Assembly (NCBI GenBank): GCA_964400875.1
Contig: CAYNWK010000001.1
Span: forward strand, 62,001-126,000
DNA from: CAYNWK01 sp964400875
Lineage (GTDB): Bacteria > Chloroflexota > Anaerolineae > Anaerolineales > UBA4823
Reading direction: 5' to 3'
DNA: 64,000 bases
Below are positions 1-8,661 of this stretch, in pieces. The notes under the pieces are model-generated. The model worked only from the letters and a program-made list of their open reading frames with translations. It was not told the origin of the DNA and made no database searches. How positions within the stretch are numbered: the stretch's first letter is position 1; the number at the start of each line of letters is the position of its first letter. Position numbers and translations under genes: made by a program.

Positions 1-511
1 TGGATTCAACCTCGGCCTGGGTAGTTTGGTCGGTGGTTCTGGCGCCTGTTTCAGCAGGTTCTTCTTGCGGGGACTCAACGACCCCGCCTCCGACCGGACC
101 GGAAGGTGTACCTTCGGGGGCAGCTTCCATCATCGCCATAGGCGCTTCCTCGGTTTGGGCAGCGCCCAATGGCGCGCTTGTGAATCGCTGGGCAACCAGG
201 TAATCACCGGCGACCACCAGGATAAAGAGCAGCGAAGCTAAGAGCGATGCGAAGCGGAAGATCGGATAGACTCGTGGCTGCCGTTGGCGAATCCCGGCCA
301 TTTTCGGCGATAAAGTATAGTTGCGCGGGGCGCGCAACTTCGGCAGGCTGCGTACGACCGCTCGAGTGCGGCGCAGTTCCCGCAAAGCTTGCTGCAAATC
401 GGGGCTAGACTTTAAGCGCGTTTCGAGGCGGGCCCGTTCTGCTCTTGAGAGCTGGCCATCCAGATAAGCGGAAAGTGTTTCCCAATCTCGGGATGAAACT
501 CGCGTGGTCAT
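1..511 (-). CDS. Anti-sigma factor-like membrane protein (3' end cut by window edge)
   Basis: About 170 residues are readable from an ATG at 511. The N-terminal part (about 1-60) resembles the cytoplasmic anti-sigma helical domain: an SAYLDGQLSRAERARLE motif followed by an arginine-rich stretch. No HxxxCxxC zinc motif is present. One membrane segment follows at about residues 80-100 (FASLLASLLFILVVAGDYLV), then an external Pro/Glu/Thr-rich region that runs off the window. It lies 23 bp downstream of the ECF sigma gene on the same strand, the usual sigma/anti-sigma order. By inference it sequesters that sigma factor at the membrane. The family call rests on architecture and context. Confidence 0.75.
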   Translation of the reverse strand, partial: MTTRVSSRDWETLSAYLDGQLSRAERARLETRLKSSPDLQQALRELRRTRAVVRSLPKLRAPRNYTLSPKMAGIRQRQPRVYPIFRFASLLASLLFILVVAGDYLVAQRFTSAPLGAAQTEEAPMAMMEAAPEGTPSGPVGGGVVESPQEEPAETGARTTDQTTQAEVES

Positions 512-534
512 CTTATTTACTCAAGGTATTTTGA

Positions 535-1137
535 TCAAATCTCACTTTCAAGACGGAATTTACCCGGTAAAAGTTCCCAGAAACCCTGAAGGCAGTCCCG
601 CATATTCGCTCGCGCCCGGGCTAAGCGGCTTTTCACCGTGCCGATGGGCCGGCTGATCGCTTCGGCAGCCTCGGCGTAATCCAATCCCTGGACATCAACC
701 AGCGCGATGACCACGCGAAACTCTGGAGTAAGCCCATCGATGCAATTTTGAATGGCCCGGCTCAATTCAGCTCGCTCGGCAGTCTGCTCAGGCGATTCAC
801 CCGGATCAGCGAGCCACCTGGGCGATTCGATCTCCTCCCCCGCGTCGTCCAGTGGTTCTAAGGCAGTGGTTGGCTGCCGTTTGCGCCGGCGCAGTTCATC
901 ATAACAAGCGTTGGTGACAATACGCAGCAGCCAGCCGCGAAATGAACCGCCGCGAAAGGAACGAAGGTTGCGAAAAGCCGAGATAAAAGCTTTTTGACTG
1001 GCGTCATCGGCAGCCGCGCTCTCGCCTAGCACGCGGTACGCCTGATTGTAGACCATGTCCTGGTAGGCCAGCACCAGGCGATTGAAAGAATCCAGATCGC
1101 CTTTTTGAGCGGCATAGATCAGCGCGGTTTCATCCAT
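535..1137 (-). CDS. ECF-type RNA polymerase sigma factor (sigma-70 family)
   Basis: A 200-residue protein with the two-domain ECF layout. Sigma region 2 spans about residues 10-80 (FNRLVLAYQDMVYNQAYRVLG, then the DDASQKAFISAFRNLRSF recognition helix). Region 4 spans about 125-180 (LTPEFRVVIALVDVQGLDYAEAAEAISRPIGTVKSRLARAR, shown here only as landmarks) with the helix-turn-helix ending in GTVKSRLARAR. It directs RNA polymerase to a dedicated promoter set in response to an envelope signal. The start overlaps the end of the DUF3054 gene by 8 bp and the anti-sigma gene follows 23 bp later, so the three are probably one transcript. The inducing signal cannot be read from the sequence. Confidence 0.93.
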   Translation of the reverse strand: MDETALIYAAQKGDLDSFNRLVLAYQDMVYNQAYRVLGESAAADDASQKAFISAFRNLRSFRGGSFRGWLLRIVTNACYDELRRRKRQPTTALEPLDDAGEEIESPRWLADPGESPEQTAERAELSRAIQNCIDGLTPEFRVVIALVDVQGLDYAEAAEAISRPIGTVKSRLARARANMRDCLQGFWELLPGKFRLESEI

Positions 1138-1534
1138 GCGATGCGCTCATTCTACTCGCTCCGGCAGCATAGATCCCCCGCCAGATGATCAATCCCAGAG
1201 CGGTGACTCCGCCGATGACCAGGATAAATACAGGCAAGATAGGGCTGCCCAGCCAGATGCCCCGCAGCCAGGCGGCCAGGGGCGCGGCAAAGATCATCGC
1301 CCACAACGGCCGCCAGAGCTGGCGCAGATCTTGTGCGATTTGCAGGTCGTATAATCCAACCAGGGGGGCAGCTAACAGCCAGGCGCCCAGCAACGGCAGG
1401 AAAGTGCTCAACATACGCATCCCAGCCGTTTCAAGGGTATTATGGCTGGCGAACCCGATAATCGTGACCAGGCCAATGGTCAAAGTATCTCCGATGAATA
1501 AGGGTAAAAACCGGCGAATAGCGGATGTTTTCAC
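1130..1534 (-). CDS. DUF3054-like integral membrane protein
   Basis: Starting at the GTG at 1534 gives 134 residues (VKTSAIRRFLPLFIGDTLTI...). The reading frame stays open further upstream, but that extension is hydrophilic, cysteine-rich and unlike the family, so I reject it. An AGGA element sits about 9 nt before the GTG. Four hydrophobic helices are visible. The LFIGDTLTIGLVTIIGFASH start and the PLLGAWLLAAPLVGLYD segment fit DUF3054, a family of unknown function common in actinobacteria and Chloroflexi. The 8-bp overlap with the ECF sigma gene suggests co-expression with the sigma/anti-sigma pair. Confidence 0.75.
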   Translation of the reverse strand: MKTSAIRRFLPLFIGDTLTIGLVTIIGFASHNTLETAGMRMLSTFLPLLGAWLLAAPLVGLYDLQIAQDLRQLWRPLWAMIFAAPLAAWLRGIWLGSPILPVFILVIGGVTALGLIIWRGIYAAGASRMSASHG

Positions 1535-1572
1535 AAAGATTATCCTAACGCAAAGGCTAAAAAGGGGCAAGG

Positions 1573-1602
1573 GTGACAGCCCCGCATGAGTAAGGTTATA
1601 AT
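1573..1602 (+). promoter_or_regulatory. Probable promoter of the 1641 gene
   Basis: A GTGACA -35-like hexamer at 1573-1578 and a perfect TATAAT at 1597-1602 are separated by 18 bp. Transcription would begin near 1609, leaving a leader of about 32 nt. It points away from the sigma-factor operon. Confidence 0.5.
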
Positions 1603-1640
1603 GCGGCCTGAGCAATTGAGTTCTTAAGGCGAGGTCCAGC

Positions 1641-2009
1641 ATGCAAAAGAAGCCGCTAACCGCAGAATCTGCTTCCCGGCCTTTTTGGCAAAGGTTGTTG
1701 ATCATCCTGGGGATCGATTCAGTGATTGTCCTGGGAGCTGCTCTGCTCTTCCAAAACATCACGCAGATATCCAATTTTTATTTTCTGAGCAGCATCGTGT
1801 TTTTTGTCATCGCCGTGATCCCGATCCTCGGAGAGGTCGGCGGAAGCGCTAAGATCGCTGGCCGGGCTATCCGTAAAGGGGAAAACGTCAGCGAACAGCT
1901 CAAGGACAAACAACAGGTCTATGAAAAGAGCGCCAAGACCACCTACCTGTTTGGGAGCGCAGGCCTTATCACCTTTCTGCTCTCAATCGTCTTACTTGGT
2001 TTAGGTTGA
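1641..2009 (+). CDS. Small integral membrane protein of unknown function
   Basis: A 122-residue protein with three likely membrane helices: about 17-37 (LLIILGIDSVIVLGAALLF), 45-64 (NFYFLSSIVFFVIAVIPILG) and 101-121 (TTYLFGSAGLITFLLSIVLL). A charged loop between helices 2 and 3 contains GGSAKIAGRAIRKGENVSEQLKDKQQ. I do not recognise a named family. It has its own promoter-like TATAAT at 1597 and its last codons overlap or abut the next gene, so the two are probably co-transcribed. Confidence 0.7.
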   Translation: MQKKPLTAESASRPFWQRLLIILGIDSVIVLGAALLFQNITQISNFYFLSSIVFFVIAVIPILGEVGGSAKIAGRAIRKGENVSEQLKDKQQVYEKSAKTTYLFGSAGLITFLLSIVLLGLG

Positions 2010-2017
2010 AGCAACCT

Positions 2018-2308
2018 ATGGAGAAAACTTCTCGACGACTTCTGCTTAGCTGCGGCGTGCTTGTTCTGGCAATCTGTTTGTGTCTAAGCCTAGTCATTAT
2101 CGGCGGGGCTGGGCTCTTCGTCTGGGATCAGTCAAGCTCGGCTAACCCTACCACGCAGATCGCTACTCCGGGCCAAGATCAGACTCCACAACCTATTACA
2201 ACCCCCCAACCCTCCGGGGGCGACGTACCACCAACAACCAACGCCTTGCAACCTTGTAAGTTGCTCCTGCAATCAACCTATTGCGGATTCGAGAATAATT
2301 TTATATAA
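2018..2308 (+). CDS. Short membrane-anchored or secreted protein, possibly a truncated remnant
   Basis: From the ATG at 2018 the product is 96 residues; a TTG at 2006, overlapping the previous stop, is the alternative. There is a basic N-terminus (MEKTSRR), one long hydrophobic helix (about 8-35) and a Thr/Pro/Gln-rich linker. The last 20 residues (PCKLLLQSTYCGFENNFI) look unlike a folded domain. The architecture (anchor plus PT-rich linker) matches the start of larger exported proteins, such as the protease at 61317-63359, so this may be the stump of a longer gene. No function can be assigned. Confidence 0.5.
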   Translation: MEKTSRRLLLSCGVLVLAICLCLSLVIIGGAGLFVWDQSSSANPTTQIATPGQDQTPQPITTPQPSGGDVPPTTNALQPCKLLLQSTYCGFENNFI

Positions 2309-2328
2309 TGCCTTTGGTATTAGGTGAA

Positions 2329-2344
2329 CCCCCATATTTGGGGT
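2329..2344. repeat. CCCC-ATAT-GGGG palindrome, copy A
   Basis: The motif CCCCCATATTTGGGG is a near-palindrome preceded by GAA. The second copy starts 42 bp further on. Both lie immediately upstream of the 2389 gene. Related copies occur at 21703 and 45825. The protein that would bind it is unknown. Confidence 0.55.
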
Positions 2345-2370
2345 TTGCCAGGGTAATTTTTGACCTCGAA

Positions 2371-2386
2371 CCCCTATATGTGGGGG
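2371..2386. repeat. CCCC-ATAT-GGGG palindrome, copy B
   Basis: The motif CCCCTATATGTGGGGG has four C-G pairs on each side of an ATAT core and is again preceded by GAA. It ends 3 nt before the ATG at 2389, so it either overlaps the ribosome-binding region or acts as an operator just upstream of a start at 2413. Confidence 0.55.
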
Positions 2387-2388
2387 AC

Positions 2389-3378
2389 ATGGAAATTAGT
2401 CGCTATCAATTTATGATCGTCCGAGCCCGGTTTATATTGATCACCGCTGTACTGCTCGCAGCGACCATCTTGGGCGCCCGTCCCATACAAGCTCAAGATA
2501 TTCCTACGCGCTACTTCCCCGAAACCGGCCATTTCGTGTTCGGAGAGTTTCTTGCCGTTTACGAAAGCATCCCTGACCCTGAATTAATTTACGGCCTGCC
2601 GATCACGGAAGCTTTTCCATGGAGGAACGGACCAGCTGACGAGGTGCAGTATTTCGAAAACGCGGTGTTCCTTTATGATGCCGAAGCGATCCCGGATCTG
2701 CGCATTCGGCGTATCGAAGTGGGCAGCGTGATAGAGATACCGGAAACCCGCACACCGCTACCTTACCTGTTCTCTCCAGCGGCCTGCCGTACTTTCGGGC
2801 TTAACCGGGTGCCGTTGTGTTACGCTTTCTTAGAATTCTACGAAGCCAACGGGGGAGTCAGCCGCTTTGGTGAGCCGATTTCGGAATTTGAAATTCAAGC
2901 GAACCGCATCGTGCAGTATTTCCAATTCGCCAGGTTCGAGTGGCATCCGGAGCTGCCGTCGGGTGGAGAAGTAACCCTGACGCCCCTCGGACGGGAATAT
3001 TTCGAGCAAATGAATGAACCTGCCTGGCGGCTGCGCCCTGCGGTAGGCAACAACATCCCGCATATCATTCTTGAGCTGAAGGTTCGCGCCTATCCCGCCG
3101 ACGCGGTTACCACCCGGCATAGCGTGCAGAGGCTAACTTTCCTGGTTCAGGACCAGAACCATTTTCCTGTTCCCGGCGCGCGGATCGAATACACGGTTAA
3201 GTTTCCTTCGGGAGAGATTTATTCTCCCAAGGGATCGTTAAGCAGCAATGAAGACGGCGTTGCGCAGGATATTTTTTGGATCGATGAGGATCAAATCGGC
3301 TTAGTGGAGATCTTCGTCACCGCGACTTACAATAACCATTCCGACCACGCGCTGACTTCCTTCCGCATCTGGTGGTAA
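2389..3378 (+). CDS. Secreted protein with repeated QYF-type modules and an Ig-like C-terminus
   Basis: A start at 2389 (GGGGG five nt upstream) gives 329 residues; an ATG at 2413 is an equally good start and gives the cleaner signal peptide (MIVRARFILITAVLLAATIL, cleavage near IQA-QD). Two related modules follow: one about residues 45-115 (ETGHFVFGEFLAVYE ... VQYFENAVF), one about 135-220 (CYAFLEFYEANGGVSRFGEPISE ... VQYFQFARFEWHPE). This ETGH / ANGG.FG.PISE / QYF.RA.FE pattern is one I associate with exported Chloroflexi proteins. The last 95 residues resemble a bacterial Ig-like (Big-1 type) domain. Role unknown, probably extracellular. It converges on the TPR gene with only 13 bp between. 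Confidence 0.65.
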   Translation: MEISRYQFMIVRARFILITAVLLAATILGARPIQAQDIPTRYFPETGHFVFGEFLAVYESIPDPELIYGLPITEAFPWRNGPADEVQYFENAVFLYDAEAIPDLRIRRIEVGSVIEIPETRTPLPYLFSPAACRTFGLNRVPLCYAFLEFYEANGGVSRFGEPISEFEIQANRIVQYFQFARFEWHPELPSGGEVTLTPLGREYFEQMNEPAWRLRPAVGNNIPHIILELKVRAYPADAVTTRHSVQRLTFLVQDQNHFPVPGARIEYTVKFPSGEIYSPKGSLSSNEDGVAQDIFWIDEDQIGLVEIFVTATYNNHSDHALTSFRIWW

Positions 3379-3391
3379 ACCGCTCATTCGA

Positions 3392-5713
3392 CTAACCTTT
3401 GAGCTGCTGGAGCAGTTGTTCGTAATCTCCGCGGTTGCTAGGTTCTAACGCAAGGATCGACTGAATGGTTTGGGCAGCGCCGGCTTGATCGCCGGCTTCC
3501 AGCTGCCGTTCACCAACCTCATCGAGCTGCTTGATCGCTTCTTTTTTCCGACCATCCTGAACGTAGCTCTCGGCCAATCTGCGGTGCAGATCGAGTTGTT
3601 CGGGATTTTCCCTGACCAATTCTTCCAAAAAAGGAATCATCTGATCGCTCTGACCAGCGCTGGATAGGTACTCCCCATAACTATTAATTTCAGTAAAAGC
3701 CTGCCGACTTTGCCCCAGGCGGAAATTCAGTTCGATCAGGCGCGCTCTGGCGCGTTTGTCGTCCAGTTGCAGATCGCGAATTTGTTCGTAGACACGCATC
3801 GCCTGCCGCCAATCCAGGCTTTGCAGATCGATATCGGCAATCTGGTGCATGATCTGAACCCTTAAATCGCGATCGATGCGGTAATTTTGCGCCATGCGGA
3901 GCGCTTCTTCGTACGTTTCCCGGGCTTTGACCAGGTCAGCCAGGTTGTAATTGACCTCGGCCAAATCCAGATACTCTTGCAGCGCCTCGTTCATTTGCCC
4001 ACGGGCGATCAGCTGCTCGATCAAGCGCCGGCGCGCCTGCAGATCCATCGGCGCTAACCGCACGATGCGCCGCAGCAGCTCGACCGCCCGGTTGGCCTCA
4101 CCGCGAACGCTGTAAGTTTGGGCGATCATGGTGAACTTTTCAATCGCTTCGTTCAACTGCTCGCGCTTGAGCATCAATTCGCCCAAATAGATATGCAGGG
4201 GCAGGTATGTTGGCGCATCCTGTAAGGCGAAGTAAGCTTCCTCCATGGCGGTACGAATATGACCGTTGCGCGCCAGCTGGTGGATGCTGGAAATTGCGTC
4301 TACCACCTGGCTGCTGCGCGCTTCCGTGAGGATCTCCCCCAAAGGTATCGGCGGTCCGCTCCCATCGGCGCCGGGCAGATCCTTGCGGGCATTAGCCAGG
4401 TTCTCCTGCCAGTCTTTACGCATAAGCAGCTCGGAGATACTCTCCATCAATCGGACCTGCTCATGTTCGTCAATCAGCTGCGATTGTCCCTCGATGATCG
4501 GCTCGTACAACTGGATCAACTCATCGGCCTGCTCTTCCGGGACAACCTGGGCGTCGGCCCATTTGAGGGCCTCCAGGTACTCGATGGTGGCCTCCCGCGT
4601 GCGATCCATCTGGCGCATCAATTGCCCCAGGAGCAAGCGCGCTGCCAGAGCGTAATCAGGATGTTTGACGGCGCGCTGCAAGTAGCGCATGGCGCTTTCC
4701 AGGCGCTCCCCCTCCGACCGCAGCAGCCCGAGGTTGAAGTAAGCTGCAGCGTGCTCCAAACCTGCTTCAATCGCACGTTCGAGCTCGGTCGCTGCCTGCA
4801 CTCGGTCTCCACGGGTCTGCAGATCGATGGCTTGGTTCAAGTGCAGCTTGACAACTGCCTGGTCTTCTTGCTTGGTGAACGTCGCCGGCGTCGCTCCACG
4901 CACGATCGACCCTAGGCCGCGCCTTGTAGAACTGTGATCAACCTGTTCGTTCTCAGGCTGCTCGAATAAGATCGCCGCTAAGGCGCCGAGGGCTTTGTGG
5001 CGAGCTTCCGCAATTGGATCGAGGCGGGAGGATTTGCTCACCGCCGGCGCCTCCAGCTGCGGGACCTGCGCTGATTGTAATGGGCTCGTAGCGCCTCGAG
5101 ACCGGGAAGGCTTAGGGAGCGGCTTGGATTCCTTGAGCAGCGATAACGCCTGGTGCGCTTCGTTGCTGCTGGGCGATAACTTTAGCGCGTGCTCGATGGA
5201 TTGAAGCGCCTTCTTCAGATCTCCGGCGTGCTGCATCAGGCTGGCGACTGCTAAATATTCGATCACGGCCTGCTGTTTGCGCCCCAGGTGCTCGTAGATG
5301 ACCGCCAGTTTCGAGTGCGCCGTTACGTTATCCGGATCGATACGAGTGACTCGGGAGAGGTTCTCAATGACTTTTTGAGCATCCCGTCTCCCCATGTACA
5401 TATCTGCTGCTCTTAATGAGGCCTTACGGGCATTGCCAAAGTTGCCGATACGTTCGGACAACTGGGCGACTTTCTCGAGAGGAACCGGATCATCCTGTGC
5501 TATGGTGGCAGCCTTCGAGTAATACTTCAAGGCTTCATCATAGCGCTGCAATTCGTACAGCGCTAACCCCAAGCTGTTGAGCGCTTGGGGATTTTCCGGG
5601 TCGATCTCCAGCGCATCCCGATAATGAGCCGCGGCCGCCTCCCACGATTGGTCCCAGGCTGCCGAATGTCCCTGATCCATGATCTCTCGAAATTGCTCTG
5701 CTTGTCCAGTCAT
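3392..5713 (-). CDS. Large tetratricopeptide-repeat protein
   Basis: A 773-residue protein built almost wholly of TPR helices. The first clear repeats are at about 15-60 (AAAHYRDALEIDPENPQALNSLGLAL), with others at about 105-190 and in a long array from about 290 to the end (for example AVELLRRIVRLAPMDLQARRRL). A low-complexity linker near 200-240 (KESKPLPKPSRSRG) divides two TPR blocks. No signal peptide or catalytic domain is seen, so it is probably a cytoplasmic scaffold. It lies 76 bp downstream of polA on the same strand and may be co-transcribed. The specific partner is unknown. Confidence 0.85.
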   Translation of the reverse strand: MTGQAEQFREIMDQGHSAAWDQSWEAAAAHYRDALEIDPENPQALNSLGLALYELQRYDEALKYYSKAATIAQDDPVPLEKVAQLSERIGNFGNARKASLRAADMYMGRRDAQKVIENLSRVTRIDPDNVTAHSKLAVIYEHLGRKQQAVIEYLAVASLMQHAGDLKKALQSIEHALKLSPSSNEAHQALSLLKESKPLPKPSRSRGATSPLQSAQVPQLEAPAVSKSSRLDPIAEARHKALGALAAILFEQPENEQVDHSSTRRGLGSIVRGATPATFTKQEDQAVVKLHLNQAIDLQTRGDRVQAATELERAIEAGLEHAAAYFNLGLLRSEGERLESAMRYLQRAVKHPDYALAARLLLGQLMRQMDRTREATIEYLEALKWADAQVVPEEQADELIQLYEPIIEGQSQLIDEHEQVRLMESISELLMRKDWQENLANARKDLPGADGSGPPIPLGEILTEARSSQVVDAISSIHQLARNGHIRTAMEEAYFALQDAPTYLPLHIYLGELMLKREQLNEAIEKFTMIAQTYSVRGEANRAVELLRRIVRLAPMDLQARRRLIEQLIARGQMNEALQEYLDLAEVNYNLADLVKARETYEEALRMAQNYRIDRDLRVQIMHQIADIDLQSLDWRQAMRVYEQIRDLQLDDKRARARLIELNFRLGQSRQAFTEINSYGEYLSSAGQSDQMIPFLEELVRENPEQLDLHRRLAESYVQDGRKKEAIKQLDEVGERQLEAGDQAGAAQTIQSILALEPSNRGDYEQLLQQLKG

Positions 5714-5789
5714 CTCATCAACCTATGTGACACTTCGTTTACCCCATCCTGAACGTTACGCCCTTGAAAGCACGATGGTGAAACCGTTC

Positions 5790-8597
5790 TCACCCAACAA
5801 ATGGGTTCATCTGGTACCAATCCGGCCCGTAACGCGCCTCCGTCTTCAAAGGGATCTTCAGTTCATACGCTCCCTGCATGACCTTTTGGACCAGCCGGGC
5901 GGTTTGCTCCAGCTCATCTTGCGGGCATTCGAGGACTAATTCGTCGTGCACCTGCAGCAGCATCCGCCCTTTCAGGCTTGCATCCTGGAGCGCCTGGTGA
6001 ACATGCAACATGGCGATCTTCATAATGTCCGCCGCGGTACCCTGTATGGGCGCGTTGATCGCCTCCCTTTCCTCGCGATTACGAATGTTGCGATTTCGCT
6101 GCGTCTTCAAACCCGGGAAATAACGCCGACGACCCAGTAGCGTTTCGACGTAGCCTTGCTCGGCTGCTTTCAGGCGAATACCGTCCAAATATCTTTTGAC
6201 GCCAGGGAATTGTTGAAAATAAGCTTCGACGAAGTCCTCGGCTTCTGCCAGGGTGAGATCGGTCGTCCGCATCAGGCCGAAGGAGCTCATTCCATAAATC
6301 AGACCGAAGTTGATCGACTTGGCATGCAGGCGTTGCTGCTTAGTGACCGCATCGAGCGGCACACCATAAATTGCGGCTGCGGTCGCGGCATGAATATCCT
6401 GATCCGCCCGGAATGCCGCCAGCATGGCTTCATCGTTGGCCATATGTGCCACGATACGAAGCTCCACCTGGGAGTAGTCCACGCCCAATAATAGATGGCC
6501 TTCTTTCGCCACAAAAGCGCGGCGAACCTGCCGGCCTAACTCGGTACGCATGGGGATATTCTGCAAGTTCGGGTCGGAAGAAGCGATGCGCCCGGTCACC
6601 GATCCGGTCTGGTTATATGAGGTATGCACCCTGCCTGTGTTCGGATTAACTTGCCTGGGCAGCGCATCCAGGTAGGTGGATTTGAGTTTGGACAGCTCCC
6701 GGTATTCCAGGACCCAATCCACGACCGGATGCGATCCGCTCATCGCTTCCAGAACCCCGGCAGCCGTTGAATAGAAACCGGAAGCGGTCCGCCTGGTTCT
6801 ATCGGGTGGTTTGAGCATCAGTTTATCGAAGAGGGCCTCGGAAAGCTGCTGAGGAGAGTTTAAGTTAAGCGGCTCGCCGACGGACTCAAAGATCTGCTGT
6901 TCGATACCCGTCAATCGCTGATCGAGTTCGTCAGACATCTCCTTGAGAAAGATGGTGTCCAAGGCGATTCCCGCCATCTCCATATCGGCCAACACCGTAA
7001 CCAGCGGCATCTCAATCTCGTCGAACAGCTGGCGCGCTTCGTTCTCATCCAGCTCGCCTTCTAGCTGCGCTTTCAAGCGCAGCAAGATTTCGGCGTCGTC
7101 CCCGGCATATGGGGCTGCCTCCTCAACACTCACATCGGCCATGCTGCGTTGATTTTTACCGGTGCCTATCAGCTCCTCAATCTCGGTCATCTGCACGCCC
7201 AGTCGCACCCAGGCCAGGTTCTTCAATCCCAGGTTCCTGGAGGTCGGATTGACCAACCACTCGGCGATCATCGTGTCGAAGGAGAGCGGAGCAGCGCGCA
7301 GCCCGTGGCGGGCCAGTACGACGTAATCATACTTAATGTTGTGACCAAGTTTCGGGATCCCAGCATCGGTCAACGGGCCCCGGAGCGCCTCCAGGACGTG
7401 ATCCAGGGGCAACTGATCGTCGCCCCCTTCGCGGCGGTGACCCACCGGGATATAATAACCATAGCCTGGCTCGACTGCGAGAGAAATGCCCACCAAATCG
7501 GCGAGCATCTGGTCTGTAGAGGTCGTCTCCGTATCCAGGGAGATCAGCTCCGCGTTTTCCAGTTTGGCAGCCAGCTGATTCAAGGCTTCCGGGGTAGTGA
7601 CGATCTGCAGTTGAATCTGGCCCTGTTCACGGGGTGTGGCGGCGATCTTGGCCGGTTCGGTGAACAAGGTCATCTGCCGCCCGTCTTGGGGCATGCTCTT
7701 CCCGAATTCTCCGACCAAAGCAGTCAGCCGCGTGTACAAAGTGCGGAACTCCAGCTCTCGGAACAGGGACTCAACTTTCCCCGGATCAAAGTGGTCAGAG
7801 CGGGCCTTCTCCAGATCCAGGTGTACATCCAGGTCAGTCACCAGAGCGGCCAGTTTCCGGCTCATATAGGCCGATTCCCGGCCTTCCTCGAGATTTTTCC
7901 GCAGACCTGGCGTGAGATCGTCAAGATGCGCGTAAACGGCGTCCAAGTTGTCATAATCTTCCAGCAGAGAAGTGGCTGTCTTTTCGCCGACACCGCTGAC
8001 GCCCGGTATATTGTCAGATTTGTCACCCATTAAGGCTTTAAGATCGACGACCTGGTCGGGGCGGACGCCCAAATATTCTTTGACATCGGCTCTCATATAA
8101 TCCTTAGAATCCGAGAGCGACCGCCCTGGTAGACTAACAATGACGCGATCATCAACCAATTGAAGCAGATCGCGATCCCCGGTGATAATTTTCACCCCTA
8201 GTCCCTGGTGCTTGACTGCAAGTTTGGCCAGACTGCCTAATACATCATCGGCTTCATAGCCTTCTTTTTCTATCCTGGGAATGTTGAAGGCGTCCACCAG
8301 CTGCCGGATGCGCTCAATTTGCGTCACCAGGTCTTCCGGCATTTTATCCCGCGTTGCCTTGTAATCCGGGAAAATGTCTTCTCGAAAGGTCCTCCCGGTA
8401 TCAAAAACGACCGCCAGGTACTCCGGTCTTTCCTGATCCAGGATACGAAGAAGCACGCTGGCAAAACCATAAACTCCCGCTGTAGGTTCTCCGGACTGGG
8501 TCCTCCATCGATCCCCTCCGGTTCCCCCACGGGTGAGCGCATAGTACGTCCGGTAAGCTAAAGCGTGCCCATCGAGCAGGTATAACGTCGGTGGCAT
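5790..8597 (-). CDS. polA: DNA polymerase I
   Basis: A 935-residue family A polymerase with all three domains. The 5'-3' exonuclease/flap domain (about 1-290) begins LYLLDGHALAYRTYYAL and contains GDKSDNIPGVSGVGEKTA. The 3'-5' proofreading domain (about 340-530) keeps its metal ligands: DTET in Exo I (about 352), GHNIKYD in Exo II and YAGDD in Exo III, so proofreading looks intact. The polymerase domain has DYSQVELRIVAH (about 706, motif A), the O-helix region KSINFGLIYGMS and VHDELVLE (about 882, motif C). It fills gaps and removes primers in repair and lagging-strand synthesis. It is divergent from the lytic transglycosylase gene. Confidence 0.98.
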   Translation of the reverse strand: MPPTLYLLDGHALAYRTYYALTRGGTGGDRWRTQSGEPTAGVYGFASVLLRILDQERPEYLAVVFDTGRTFREDIFPDYKATRDKMPEDLVTQIERIRQLVDAFNIPRIEKEGYEADDVLGSLAKLAVKHQGLGVKIITGDRDLLQLVDDRVIVSLPGRSLSDSKDYMRADVKEYLGVRPDQVVDLKALMGDKSDNIPGVSGVGEKTATSLLEDYDNLDAVYAHLDDLTPGLRKNLEEGRESAYMSRKLAALVTDLDVHLDLEKARSDHFDPGKVESLFRELEFRTLYTRLTALVGEFGKSMPQDGRQMTLFTEPAKIAATPREQGQIQLQIVTTPEALNQLAAKLENAELISLDTETTSTDQMLADLVGISLAVEPGYGYYIPVGHRREGGDDQLPLDHVLEALRGPLTDAGIPKLGHNIKYDYVVLARHGLRAAPLSFDTMIAEWLVNPTSRNLGLKNLAWVRLGVQMTEIEELIGTGKNQRSMADVSVEEAAPYAGDDAEILLRLKAQLEGELDENEARQLFDEIEMPLVTVLADMEMAGIALDTIFLKEMSDELDQRLTGIEQQIFESVGEPLNLNSPQQLSEALFDKLMLKPPDRTRRTASGFYSTAAGVLEAMSGSHPVVDWVLEYRELSKLKSTYLDALPRQVNPNTGRVHTSYNQTGSVTGRIASSDPNLQNIPMRTELGRQVRRAFVAKEGHLLLGVDYSQVELRIVAHMANDEAMLAAFRADQDIHAATAAAIYGVPLDAVTKQQRLHAKSINFGLIYGMSSFGLMRTTDLTLAEAEDFVEAYFQQFPGVKRYLDGIRLKAAEQGYVETLLGRRRYFPGLKTQRNRNIRNREEREAINAPIQGTAADIMKIAMLHVHQALQDASLKGRMLLQVHDELVLECPQDELEQTARLVQKVMQGAYELKIPLKTEARYGPDWYQMNPFVG

Positions 8598-8661
8598 AGA
8601 CAGAGTTTATCACGCAGAACGACGCGCTGCAAGCCGGACAGGTTGACAACTCGGCAAGTTC

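Noticed and set aside
1185..1589. A 134-codon frame opposite the DUF3054 gene
   Set aside because: The minus-strand frame has the membrane-helix pattern and sigma-gene overlap; the plus frame does not resemble a protein.
4259..4915. A 218-codon open frame antisense to the TPR protein
   Set aside because: Covered completely by the TPR gene and without independent signals.
7149..8033. A 294-codon open frame on the plus strand across polA
   Set aside because: It lies inside the minus-strand polymerase gene and reads as antisense of coding DNA, with no domain, start signal or bias of its own.
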